NCBI GenBank assembly: GCA_949987565.1
Contig: OX465110.1
Location: 2,732,678 to 2,796,677 of the forward strand
Origin: Luidia sarsii
Taxonomy: Eukaryota > Echinodermata > Asteroidea > Paxillosida > Luidiidae
Direction: 5' to 3'
DNA length: 64,000 nt
The notes below the pieces were generated by a model. The model was given only the letters and a program-made list of their open reading frames with translations, did not search any database and was not told the origin of the DNA. Below, in pieces: positions 35,459 to 47,600 of the stretch (position 1 is the stretch's first letter; the number at the start of each line of letters is the position of its first letter). Both the position numbers and the translations under genes were made by a program.

Positions 35459-37807
35459 ATGGATCTTGACGAAGAGGTGACCTTCTGGGGAGATATTGAG
35501 GACCTTGAGCTTCTACCTGACGATTTGGAAATCGGAGTTGATGGTAAGATTTAAGGTCCAAGTTTATACTCGGACGGCAATAAATAGAGTCTTGCTCTAT
35601 ACTCGGCTAGTACTACGATCATTTGTAATTGTAGTTGTACTGGAACCTTTGCTTAGTTTTACTTTTATTTATAAGTGATAAGTTTTCCCAAGATCATGAT
35701 TTTTTTGACGTGAGCCGACTACACTGTAAAATTTACATGGACCCTTTTCCCTTTCCCTTTTCCTTCCTCCATGATGGTATAAAACATGCACTTGGCCAAT
35801 CCTAAAATACTTACTGAACGTGAAAACCTCAGCTCCCGCAAAACAGATTTTTTTCGGCAAGAAGCCGCGCTAGGTTTTGACAGGAAATGACCATTTTCCA
35901 CAAATGATTGATCTATTGTGGGTGTAGAATTATTTTCCACCATATACGTTGTGTGTATTGAAATAAAATAATTGTTTTCAAATTCCTGCTACTTCGAACT
36001 TTCTTGTGCATGAATCATGAATGTCTGCATTTTTTTTCCTTCCAACTGAGTAATGATAGATTCTTATTCCTCCATGGATTAACTGCCATATTTGTTATAA
36101 TAATAGTTACTGTTGATTGATGACTTGTTTGGTATTATTACTTTTTATAGATGTTGTCCCAGCAGCAGATAACGATGCTACAACATCTGATGCTACAACA
36201 TCTGATGCTACAACATCTGATGCTACAAGAAGTTCAAAATCACTACCTGGGTCATCAAAACAAAGCAAACCAAGAAGACATATGCAAGGTATGCTATCAC
36301 ATTTCTGTCTTTAACATGAAGTATTTTGTTAATGAATGTCCAAAGACCGTAAGATTTCAACATGAGGTTTCTATCATCACCAATAATTAGGGCTCGACCT
36401 TAGCACTAGCCCAGCGGTCATTGTCTAGTAAAAACAGCTGTGGGCCCACTTTGCTAGCCCAGCGTACTAGTAAAAAGTAGACAGCGGTGTGGTGCCAAAA
36501 ACAACCTATGCGGGCGGAGATGAGAAAGTAGAAACTAATAATTTGTTTTACTTGACCTAATAACCTTGTGTTAAATTCAATATTAATTTTACAGGGCTAG
36601 TAAAACTTGCTGCGGGCTAGCAAAAAACTCAATTTACTAGCCCGGTGGGCTAGTAAAAAAAAAACTTAAGCGCGAGGCTTGAGTTCATCTACAAACTGTG
36701 GACATCAATGTGTTCTGATCTTCCCAATGTTGTATTGAGCCATTAAATGTGATGTTTTATAACCCAACTTATGATTTATTTTACTCTTGAATTCCTACAG
36801 TGCATAACGAGCCTGCTGTGAGCCTTGACGATCTTCTTCCCGAGGCAGTAAGCATGCTGCAGAGATCGATGTGCAGCAACAGCTCGATGGTCATGTCAAC
36901 GCCAGTAGGAGAGGATATGTCTGCCATCAGTCAGAAACTACAGCTGTGTGATGATGACACCCTCCAGCACATCTCAACATACCTCCTACGTGAAATATGG
37001 AAGGTAGTGGATAGTGGCAAGAACTTGCCAGTTGGCACACCAGCCAACACAGAGATGTGGAAAAACTTCCATAGTTTAAGGTTAAGCGACAGTTTATGGG
37101 GTGAATGGAGCAAGTTTCTCACAGAACAAGTAGACATAGATATTAGTGAATTTATGAAGAATATTGTTTTGCAGGAGACATTGAAGGAGCTTCTTGAGAT
37201 TGTTGTACAAAGGAGGAACATTGTCCCAACAGATAAGGAATCAAGGAAACAAGAACAGGAATACACAACTCATGACCAAGAAGTGTTACGATACATTGCA
37301 GGGTTCATCCCATACGCCCTCATGAAGAAATACAGAAAACTGTCGTCAGACGCAGCAAAACAGTATGTTGTATTCCTAGAAAAATTGAAGGTCAAAGAAG
37401 ACCATACAGATGTAGACTCCTTTTTGGAATACACCAACGAGTGGACCAGACTCCAAAATCGTGGTGGCTTATTTATTGTCAACGACACCTGCTTCAGATT
37501 GTTTCAGGCAATGGAAGTAGAAACACGGAAACACCTGTCTGACAACTTCCTTGTGGAAGGTCGTTCCAAGTCCATCAAGGAGGTATTATACAAGAAACTC
37601 ATTTCAAATGTGTATGTAAATAACATGTGGGATGCCCTTCATGGAGATGAATTGGCAAATAGTGAAGGACTGCTCCGAACATTTGTCAATTACTGGATTG
37701 AGATCAGACTCCGTGCTGTTTTGAAACTTTATCTTGAGAAGAAGAAACAATGCGATAGATCTAGCAGAGGAGAAAAAGGACTTCGAAAAGAACTTAGCAA
37801 GAAGTGA
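35459..37807 (+). CDS. Transposon-borne gene with YIAG...RGGL domain, unknown function
   Basis: Three exons, 35459-35543, 36151-36288 and 36801-37807, join in frame (phases 1 and 1) to 409 residues. The N-terminus is strongly acidic (MDLDEEVTFWGDIEDLE). Exon 2 encodes a five-residue repeat (SDATT, about residues 41-57) from a 15-bp DNA repeat, then a basic SKQSKPRRH stretch. Exon 3 is one long open frame with EVLRYIAGF (about 236-243) and LQNRGGLFIVND (about 293-304). Such motif pairs occur near the C-termini of P-element/THAP-type and other transposase-derived proteins. I see no clear DDE triad. The gene lies wholly between 34-bp inverted repeats (35114 and 40526), so it is most likely transposon-encoded. 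I cannot name the family. Confidence 0.75.
36178..36228 (+). repeat. 15-bp coding minisatellite
   Basis: GATGCTACAACATCT repeated three times plus a partial unit inside exon 2 of the 35459 gene, encoding the DATTS repeat. The unit length keeps the frame. Confidence 0.9.
36384..36692. mobile_element. MITE with GGGCTCGACC / AAGCCTCGCGC ends in intron 2 of the transposon gene
   Basis: The left end GGGCTCGACCTTAGCACTAG and the right end (reverse complement AAGCCTCGCGCTTAAG) carry CTAGCCC-GGGCTAGTAAA subterminal repeats. Flanking bases on both sides match an uninterrupted sequence at 51936-52043, so the insertion site can be read. Confidence 0.65.
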
Positions 37808-38876
37808 ATGGTAAATGCAGGATTCAGTTTACATTGCTCATATCAGAAAGTTTCTTTACTGAGCCATTTCACTTATTCATGTCATTCATACAGTATTTAT
37901 ACATTTCATAAATATTAAATATTTATTCAAATCAGATGCTTGGTTTGTTCGAATCAGATATTGTCATAATTTGTATTGCGAATTATTACAATTTCCACTG
38001 TACAGGATTCTTTTTTTGTTTTTATGTGCAAATATCTTGTTGAATATGTAGACTTGACATGCCAAAGTGAAATGCCGAGTTACAGTAAAACCCAATTTCA
38101 GATTTTAGAATGACATGCTGTTCATACTGAAACTTGTAAGACCTTATTTTGAAATGGTGATAAAAGATTGATACATACTTGTCCATATGATTGCAACAAA
38201 ATTGCATTATTTCAGTGACATTTGTGTATTACATGTCCCTAAGACATATTTGGTGGATTATAGCAAGTCAGTAGACATTTGACAAGAGGAAATGTTGAAC
38301 TACTCTGACAGTTGAATGAAGATTAATGTACAGCTCAAACAATTTAATTACTAAAGATTGGTTTTTTAAATGAACAAAATAATGTGCCCTTAGACTTGTG
38401 CCATGTGCAACTCCAGTGGTTGTAACCTTGATGTAAGCTAAATACTTACATACACATGTTGATGATTGAAGAATGCTATATGTGTACATGATTAAAGTAT
38501 TTATTAAAGAGCTCATCCTCGAATAAACGTTTGTTAGTCTATTGCACTTCCTGACGTCATTTCCTTCCTCGATCTTATTTCATCTTACATTAAATAATGA
38601 GCTTGATATCATCTACTCCCACTTCCAAAATTTCCAATTGTTATTAACAAAACATACCAATTGTGCGTGTGAATATATTGCTTGTATTTCGGAAAACATA
38701 TCAAAGATACAGCCAATGATACAAGGGGAAGGAGAGAGGACAAAATGGAAAAGAACAACTGATAATTCCCATCGCAATTTGGGATGGAAATTGGACCGTT
38801 TTTACTTCTTTGAGGACTTGGGGGAGAGGATGGACTTTTAGTGGGGATTTTTTCGACTGCCTTTGAACATTGGCTC

Positions 38877-40253
38877 TCAGAGATGTAGCAATGCAGGATC
38901 CAGCAACTTGAAGAACTCCCATGTAGTTTCAACATGGATGTCTGTATATAAGAAAAAAGTAAAACAAAACAGAACAAAAAGTTTAGACTTAATAAATGTA
39001 TAATTATATCACATAGTGTCTTCAAAATACACTCCACATCACAGTTGTCCCGATGTTCCCCAAATCTGGCAAAGTGTTCAGCGTCTGCAACTGTCCTTCA
39101 AAACACTCGAATGGACCAAGTGGGGCCTCACATTTTAATCTTAACAGGACCTCCAATTTTTCTCAAAGGCAGTTTCTGCCTTGAGAAAGGTCCTTTGACA
39201 TTTGCTTTTGGTAATTTTACTCAGAAAGCAGTTTGCAACATGTTTTCATATTACTGCATTGAGTTTTGTATGAAATACATGTATGGCAAACCTTACAAAC
39301 TAGATATACAATCATTTAATGATCAATAACATTACTGAATGACCACTTTTTTTACCGAGTCTGTCCCAAGGTTAATTGAAATAATAAAAACAATTGTGAA
39401 TGAATTAGCAGCATGTTCGTACAAAACATCCTACAATCATGTTATGTACATTATAAACCAAAACTGGTAAATTTCAGATTTACTCATGCAATCCAAATGA
39501 TCAGAATATGAATTAGGACATTGAAGACAAAAATCAATCTGACTTGTTTTGCAAATGTGATGTAGTTGTTATAAATATTATTAAATTTTAACATCACTAA
39601 CGCAGGTAGTATTCTTTCATTGATCAACTGATTTTGATCTGAAAACATATCATTACTAGTCTTTAGTCTATACCTCATATCAGTGAATTAAGATTTATAA
39701 TTATATAGGCCTAAACATGATATATTATTGATATAAACGATCTTCAAGTTTCAACTCAAGACAATAAAGAGCTAAAAATGTATAATATTTTTTTTTTTTT
39801 ATATCAGGGCAGGCACACTTCAATCAAAGAAAACCATGAATGGTATGACTGAGTCATTGACCACAGTATTTTCATACAGCACACCAGAAATTAATATCGA
39901 TCTCGCGCACTCCATCCAACCAAAGAGCCAAAGAGCTTCCGATCCTAATCGAATCCTCAACACCGTGCCGTACGCAATGCAATGTAGCGCTCCCTTTCCA
40001 TGCAATTATCAATGTATGGGCACTCCCGGGCACTCTTTAAACCGGGCGCATTTTCAAGGAAAACTCACGCTCTTTCCAATGATATATTTCGTTAACGCAG
40101 GGTCGAATCGGAACATGAAGTAATAAACCTGTGAAAATAATTAATAATCAAAATCATACATACAAAAAGACATCATAACTCACCCATTTTTCGACGGATT
40201 TTCACGAAAGAAGTAGCGATGGATTCAGTAAATTTAGGCAAACACGATGGCAT
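38877..40253 (-). CDS. Second, convergent gene of the transposon (partly resolved)
   Basis: The last two exons are well supported. Exon 39090-39013 reads ADAEHFARFGEHRDNCDVEC and on to KTL. A 71-base intron with GT, a long T-rich tract and TATACAG follows. Exon 38941-38877 then completes the split codon, reads IHVETTWEFFKLLDPALLHL and stops at TGA. A possible first exon is 40253-40184 (MPSCLPKFTESIATSFVKIR), ending in ATG-G then GTGAGT, about 270 bases inside the right inverted repeat. A possible next exon starts at 40128. The middle is AT-rich and carries a fold-back transposon (39110-39260); I could not join it reliably. Convergent orientation with the 35459 gene resembles two-gene DNA transposons. 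I do not recognise the protein. Confidence 0.4.
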
Positions 40254-40526
40254 AGAGCACGCACGGAATATGGCTTCCTCCTGACACTGCGCATGGGCAT
40301 TATGAATTGCCTCCGTGTGTCTGTTCAAATTTCGTTTCTCCACTTAGCTAACTGAGCGGCTTCGAACATCACATTGTAAAGGGAGGGACGGCTGTCGCCA
40401 CAGGCAAGATCTTCGCGATAAGCGGCGAGCGGTACTTGGAAGTTCTGGTGGTCCGACTGCTAGTTACGTAACGCGGGCGATAAGAAAATTGAAGCTGTTC
40501 CTCCAGCTCGCCTAATACCTCCTTGG

Positions 40527-43500
40527 CATGACTAGACTGTGTGTACATGGTGTGTGTACTGTACAGGACAGCCTTTCTTTTAGTTATTTTCACCTGGTTG
40601 TTGGTAGTGGTACCTGGCAGGCCAGGGTGGCTCACCAGTTGTTCCAGTTTTGCATTCGAGTTTTTTCGGTTTTTCATTTTTGTAAACGTGAAACTAAATG
40701 TTATTATTTTTCGTATGAAAAAAATCCTAAATCTTTTTTTATTTTTTATACATCTCAGCAGTGTAGCTGGTCGGCGGTGGACGGGGCCGACCACCACGGG
40801 TAATTTCCGTCCACCACTCCTGGTGAAAAACAATGCATCCGACCGGCACTGTGTTCACCCCATTATTATCCCAATCTATATCATGGTTTCGGTAGTAAAA
40901 TAAATTGTACTTTTTTGTAGCGTAACCGTCTCGCTAATAGTTCTGGAAGTTCCGATCAGGCTTGAGTAGCGCAGCGTGATCGTAGTCGTAACTCGTATGC
41001 AGCCAGGCCATGCGGTTGCTGTGCACGTGCACTGTGCAGTATACAGTGTGTGCAAAGACATGTCACAAGTAGTATAGCTAAACTATCCATCTGCTTGAAG
41101 AGAATAACCAGCTGGTAGACTTCTAAGGAAATTACGCAGTCCTACAGGCCCCATTACGTAATGCTAGCCCCTTCACCTAACAGTGGAGTAACCTACACCC
41201 TGGTATGTCTAGACTGGGTTATCCCATGGAGGAATATTCCTCCATGGTTATCCCAAGGTCAATGTACTCCTGCAGAACTAAATGTTAGTGAAAGTATAGT
41301 CTGGAATAAGGATATTAGCAGTAACACAATTTAAAAATACACTTCACGGCCAAAACAAAATACAGCTGCTGTATTGGCAAGATAGGTTCATTGTCTATAT
41401 TATAGTAAGACTGCCAATGAGTATTTTCTTTAAGCAAAAAAATAGAGGAAAACAGTGACCCCAAAACTGGGAACTCTAGAGGTAAAATAAAATCCATCCT
41501 TCTATCATGTACAACCGTTTCCTTGAACCATTAGTCAGTCACAAAAAAAAATGGCAAGACTATTATTACTGGCAGATCATTTAACTTGGCAGAATGTTTT
41601 AACTGTGATTCACAATACAGGGCTCTCATAGAAAAGACTGATATTTCCCCCCAAAATGGTCTTAGGTCAGACCCAGCCTTCTCAAACAAAGTTCAGGAAC
41701 CCTCCAAAAGTTACAAGTGCTGAAATCTCAAAAGTAGACTCACCAAGTATTTATGAGCAGATCAGAAGTTGAGGCAGTCCGTGTCCAAAGGTTTAGGATG
41801 TTCACCTTCTGCTGCCTGGCTGCTCAATGGCCCAAAGCACACGGCACTGAGCACAAGGACTTTACAAGTCATGACACCCTCAACAGACCCCCCTTTTTTA
41901 AAGGATAAACAGGCAAAACTAAATAGGGGGCCTAAAGGGGGAAAAAATGGCTGGCTAACTTGGGTTAAACCTAAACATGGAAAGAAGAAAAAACTATAGC
42001 CTATAACTTGGGCTTAACTTGTTATATAAAAAAAATCCTCTTGGCTAAACTAATTAAGTTAAGTTCCACCCCTCTACAATTGCACAGACACCTTTAAGTT
42101 AGTCTGGGCTTTGAATAAAACCCCATCAACCCAAGCTGGTTGTTTTGGAGTCCTGTTCTTTACCTGTGGTGCTCGGTCTCGTTCAATACTGCCCAAGTAA
42201 CCTTGACCAACTAAGCGTCCTAGCTCTGCGAACAAAGATTCAGTGTAGCAATTAATAGATCGTTAAACATATTCAGCGTTTACTCATTTTCTGGACAGCA
42301 CCATCGATATTGCCTCCATTGAATAAATACCATGCATTTACTAGAAATTCGAATATTCCTATGTATAAGTATAAGCCTATTATAATTATCTTCCTTACGT
42401 GCAGCGAGCGAGATATTGGTGTCGTCCGCACGTTTACTGGCATCCGTTCGCTTGTGAAACCTCTCTCACTAGTATTGCCTCCGTCCCTGTCTGGAGTTGT
42501 CTTGGCTTGATGTAGATCTAATTTTAGTTCGGAGGCAGCTGTGCATGCACGTTTACCCCGCCACTATTATCATAGACCATCTACCCATAGTGCAACGTGC
42601 TGAATAGGTCATGAAATTCTGGTTGTTAAGAAATGTACGAAAAGTAAACACCTTTCAACAACATTTGCCTTCACGCTTGAGGTAGTAAACCTATGGGAAG
42701 GGGATAATATTTTAGCCCCGCCCATTTTCAGTCCATCGCGGGGGTCGTAGGGGAGCTCTTTGGGCGACTGGATGAGGCGCCGCATTTCGTAGAATGATCA
42801 AATCACGTGATTCTTGTCACGAAATGTATCATGAAGAACTCACATCGCATCTTCGCAGGGTTAAAAACCTAATGTGTATTGACGGAACATATAGAACCGT
42901 TATATATATCTGATTTTTTTTTTTTTACTAGTGTCTAAATGTTTGATGATTTGAAATAGACAGTCTTAAACTCCGCTGCTACAAAAATTACAAAAATGTG
43001 ACCCGTCACAGCAACATGAGGAATATCCCACCAAAACACTTTTCGAGTAAACAACGCCTTAAGTCAAAGTATATTCTCAATTCGATTAAGAATCAATTTT
43101 CTTTTTAAATTTTATTTTCGGTTGGAGGAAATTCTGATATAATTTGAAAGCTAATAGTTCACCCTTTCACATCATTAGAAAATGATCAAAATCATCAAAA
43201 TCTCAAAAGTGGGGGTTACTCCTCATTATGATGTGCCAGGTCACAAAATGTATTAACACAAATAAATATTATTAATTAACAAAAAAAACCTGTTGCAAAC
43301 TGCTCTCTTACTAAAAATTACCTGCTATACAAAATAGCCTGGGCCTCTCAAAAGTTAGAGCCTTAGAGGGCCTGACGTTTCGATCCTCTTTGCTAGGATC
43401 AGAACGTCAGGCCCTCTATAAGTTATAACCTTTGAGAAAAATAGATCAACCAAAAGCATATAAATATTATTTAAACATTGTTATCAGCCCAATTGATGAT

Positions 43501-44642
43501 GGCAAGACCAATTTCGCCGGCAATAAAATGCAGCAGGGTTTCAACGCTGTAGAAAGGGGATCGTAACACGCAATGAAAAGTCCTGGATAATTCTTGAGGC
43601 CGTGAAGTTACTGAAAGTAGTAGTGGGGAAATGCAGTAGACAAGTACGTAAAGACGTCATGCTATTATTTTTGGCACAGCGTCACCAACTATATGCTGCG
43701 CTGACGATCACCAAATGACCGTTTGAAAAAATATAAATTTCAGTCTGGTGTCCTGTCTCTATCTCCTGCTAATATACCACATTCGACGAAAGATGGGTCG
43801 GTCACCATTCTCAATGTATTGTGCACACACGAAGGGTTGATGTAATATTATTTTCCTTGTGACTCAAAATCATCTGACTGCTGTCATGTAAATAAAGACA
43901 AAAGTTGGAACTTAGAAACATCAAATACACACCGCGTTCGTTCTTCAAGGGGGTAATACTAAGTAGACTTAGTAGACTGTGTGTTTGAATGGTTAAAATT
44001 TTGCACTTCCCATCATATTTTGTAAATTGTATTTGTAATTAATTGTAGTTGAGCCACTTCAGACTTCAGTTCCGTTCGTGCAGAGGTAAGAATTTAATAA
44101 ATTAATTACATTTTAAGTATAAACTGACTGCTAAATACTAAAGTATCATTATGTTAAACAGAAATCGTATTCACCCATAAAGCCATATCCAATGTCTAGT
44201 CCGAGTAACTTGGACCCGACAAGTCACCCTTTTTTTATCGAATTTTAACATTTTGAGATTCGGCCTAGTCCGAGTAACTTTGACTCAACAAGTCACCCTT
44301 TTTTTATCGAATCTTGAAATTTTGAGTTTCGGGTGACTGTAGGCCGAATCTAGTCCGAGTAACTTGGACCCCGGCCCGACAAGTCATCCTTTTTTTATCG
44401 AATTTTGAAATTTGGAGATTCGGGTGGCAACCATCTTTGATTTAAAATTGTAACGATATAATAAATATACTGTACATGTATACACGTAAATCGATGACAT
44501 TTTGACAGGTCTGCATGCACAGTGGGTCTGTGTGAGTGTGTGCATCTCTGAGTACTGGTAACACATTGGCAGTATCCTCCATCTTTCCAGACTCCGGAAG
44601 AGGTTTTGGTTAGGCAGCCCCTCTGTCGGACCCTCCGTCACC
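40527..44642. other. Intergenic upstream of IST1
   Basis: No supported exon. It includes a perfect 24-bp palindrome (41224-41247, CCATGGAGGAAT and its complement), the second copy of the 30970 block (42290-43310), a fold-back MITE (43295-43435) and three GTCCGAGTAACTTGGACC repeats (44195-44430). The last are within 450 bases of the IST1 start. Confidence 0.5.
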
Positions 44643-47600
44643 ATGTTCAGTTCCGGCTTCAAATCCACCAAGTTCTCCACCACTGCCCGCCTCTCCATCA
44701 ACAGACTGAAGCTCCTGGAGCGGAAGAAGAGTAAGGAGACAAGCCATTGACCGCCCGCAGTCCCACCTTAACCCTAACCCCTTAGGCTCTTTCACTAGGA
44801 AGCATACCTAACCCAGCAAAATCCAACATTTGGGCAGAAATTAGGAACCCATTGGTACCTAACCTCATAGAATCCAACAGTCTGCTCGAAATATCCACTT
44901 GACCGTGGACCGAGTCTAGTGATTTCAGCGTGCCAAATGTAACTGCACTGGACCAGCTGGCTATTGGGTTTTTTCTTGCACCATGAAGAAAATGCTACTC
45001 AAATATATATTTGACTTTTATCTGTACAAGTAAACAGCATTATCTCATGGTATGTCTCATGGTATTGCAAAATCCCCCCTGCCTGATATATGGCACAGGT
45101 TTTGTAAAAGTAGTTCAGTTACTAGACCTGTACATTTTTCTCTGAAAATTTGAGCCTGGCTTAACCACTTTGCGCCGGAACCTCCGAATTTGGAGCGCTG
45201 CTGGTCTTACTGTGTGCTGGGCCCTCCTGGACGCTTTGGGGCAAATTTGAAAAAAAGGCAAAGACCTGAGGCATTGGTTTTGCGTACCAGCGCTCTTCCC
45301 ATCTGAGCTATCCTGCCCTTTAGATGGCAGCGGCAGCGGCCTTCCCCAAATAGTCGCCTAGTCTTTGCCCGGGGTGGGCGCGCGAAATGTGGGGGACCTG
45401 CCAAATTGGACGATGTTTTTGTTTCTGTTTACTCCGCAGCTGAGCAGGCACAGAAAGCCCGGAAGGAGATAGCCGACTACTTGTCCATCGGCAAAGATGA
45501 AAGAGCCCGTATCAGGGTAAGGGCATACCTCTGAGCATTTGGAGACTTCCCAGCCAGTGTTCTAGCCTGGCATCAATTAGCATACCGGCCCGATATGCTA
45601 TCAAAAATTCCCGACACGCTTTTTATTCTGCTGATATAGTACCGATACGCTAGAATAAATCGCCCTGATTTCGTTTTTTTTTTATAGTTTTTAGTTCTAT
45701 GAAGATTAAATTTTAAATTTTTCTTTCACTTTTGGTCCTTCTTGTTTTTAAACCAAAACTTTGTGGAAATGCCACAATGTTTGTTCAAAAGTTCTCAGTC
45801 AGTCTGTCATCGATTTGTTTGACCCTTTGTAAGTATGAGAGCTTTTGCTGTTCAAAGCGTCTTTGCTTATTCTGGTACAGACGGCAAGCAGGGTATTGCA
45901 ACACAACGCCGTACAATCCTGTCCGTATTGTTGTTCCGTGCTGCATTTAGGCTGTCTGTGGGAGGGGGGGGGGATACATTGCGTTACCAAAGCACAGACC
46001 TTGCAAGTGCCTGACAGAACGGAGTGTGCTCTGACCAGGGGTGGCTTTCACAAAACCAAACAATGCAATGCAACTGAACTTATGATGGGTAACCCTTTGT
46101 AAGTTCTTATAGTGTGGTTTCCGTGCACCGCTCATCATCTCGCAATTGATCTTAAGTCACGATTGAATCTCAGAAGTTGGAGGGCCCGACGTTTCGATCC
46201 TAGCAGGACCTTACTGGTTGCCTTTGAGAAAGGTCCTGCTAGGATCGGAACGTCAGGCCCGCTAACTTTTGAGATTTATGTATTGCAGGTCATTTTAGTC
46301 AGTGAGCAGTTTGCAACAGTTTTTTGTATTTACTTACGATGAGTTAGGATGAAATTGACCACGGTGTCTGTCTGCACATCTGGGCCCCAGGTGGAGCACA
46401 TCATTCGGGAGGACTACCTGGTGGAGGCCATGGAGATAGTGGAGCTGTACCTGGACCTCCTGATGGCCAGACTGGGTCTGATCCAGTCCACCAAGGCCCT
46501 GGACCCGGGCATCCAGGAGGCAGTGGCCAGCATCATCTGGGTCTCTCCCAGGCTATCGGCCGAGGTGACGGAGATCAAGTTGGTGAGTCCACGGGACATC
46601 TCTCGCTCATCCCTTTCCTCCTCTGCCTGCTGAATTTCTCCTCAATGCCCTTCCTCTTGCTTAGCTGAAGCTCCCTCCTTCCCACTTTCCTCCACATCTC
46701 CTTTATTTTCTTCCTCCTCATTTCTTCTTTCTTCCAATTTTCCCTTTCCCCTTCTTTGACCTCTTCCTCCTTCACTTCCTCCCTCCCCTCCTCCTACTCC
46801 CCTTTCTCCTCCCCCTCTTCCTCCTCTCCTTCCTCTTCTGCCCCTCCCCTCCTCCTACCCACTTTCTCCCCTTCCTCCTCCACCTCTTCCTTCTCTCCTT
46901 TCTCTTTCTCCTCTCCTCATTTTCCTCTTTCTCCCCTCCTCCTCCTACCCCCTTCCTGCCCTTCCTCCTCCCCCTCTTTCTCCTATCCTTCCCCATCTTT
47001 CTCCTCCCCTCCTCCTTCCCCTCTTCCTCTCCTCCCTTCCTCCTACCCACTTTCTCTCCTTCCTCCTCAACCTCTTCCTCTGCTTCTTTCTCTTTCTCCT
47101 CCTCATTTTCCTCTTTCTCCCCTCCTCCGACCCCTTCCTCCCCGTCCTCCTCCCCCTCTTCCTCCTTTCCTTCCTCTTTCTCCATAAACGACCGCTTAAC
47201 TTAGGTGTGCGTTCTCTTTGTGCAGGTGTCTGAGCAACTCATCCTGAAATACGGCAAGGAGTTTGGGGACCTGGCAAGACGAGGAGAGTGTGAATTTATC
47301 AATGAAGGGGTAAGGAAAATAGGAATATACCTTGACCAGCAGTAAAACGTCTAAACATCTTCAGTTGGCCAAATTACCTTTCTCAAAGGCAAAAAAATGT
47401 TCTGTCTTTGAGAGTAGTTCTGCTTGGATTAAAATTCTTGACCCTCTAAATTTAGCAATCTGTTAAGCACTTCGCGCCGGGACCTCCGAATCCGGAGCTC
47501 CGTTGGCTTGACTATGCGACGGGGCCCTCCGAATCCGGGCACCACTATTGTCCACATTCTAAACAAAGACTCTTTTCAGCTTAGAACAAAGCAATACGAA

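Larger units (their letters stand above)
35114..40526 (+). mobile_element. Complete 5.4-kb DNA transposon, family unassigned
   Basis: Both ends carry the same 34 bases in inverted orientation (35114-35147 and 40493-40526). They begin CCAAGGAGGTATTAGGCGAG and end in AACAGCT, with no mismatch. CATGA stands immediately outside each end (35109-35113 and 40527-40531), a 5-bp target-site duplication. Inside are the three-exon gene at 35459-37807 and a convergent minus-strand gene ending at 38877. Two younger or nested repeats interrupt it (36384-36690 and 39110-39260). Perfect TIRs and TSD suggest a fairly recent insertion. Five-bp duplications and a CCAAGG terminus do not fit Tc1/mariner, piggyBac, hAT, P or MULE as I know them. 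Confidence 0.85.

Noticed and set aside
46756..47187. Open frames of over 130 codons on both strands
   Set aside because: They fall in a pyrimidine tract and are Ser/Pro or Glu/Lys/Arg runs; low complexity inside an IST1 intron.
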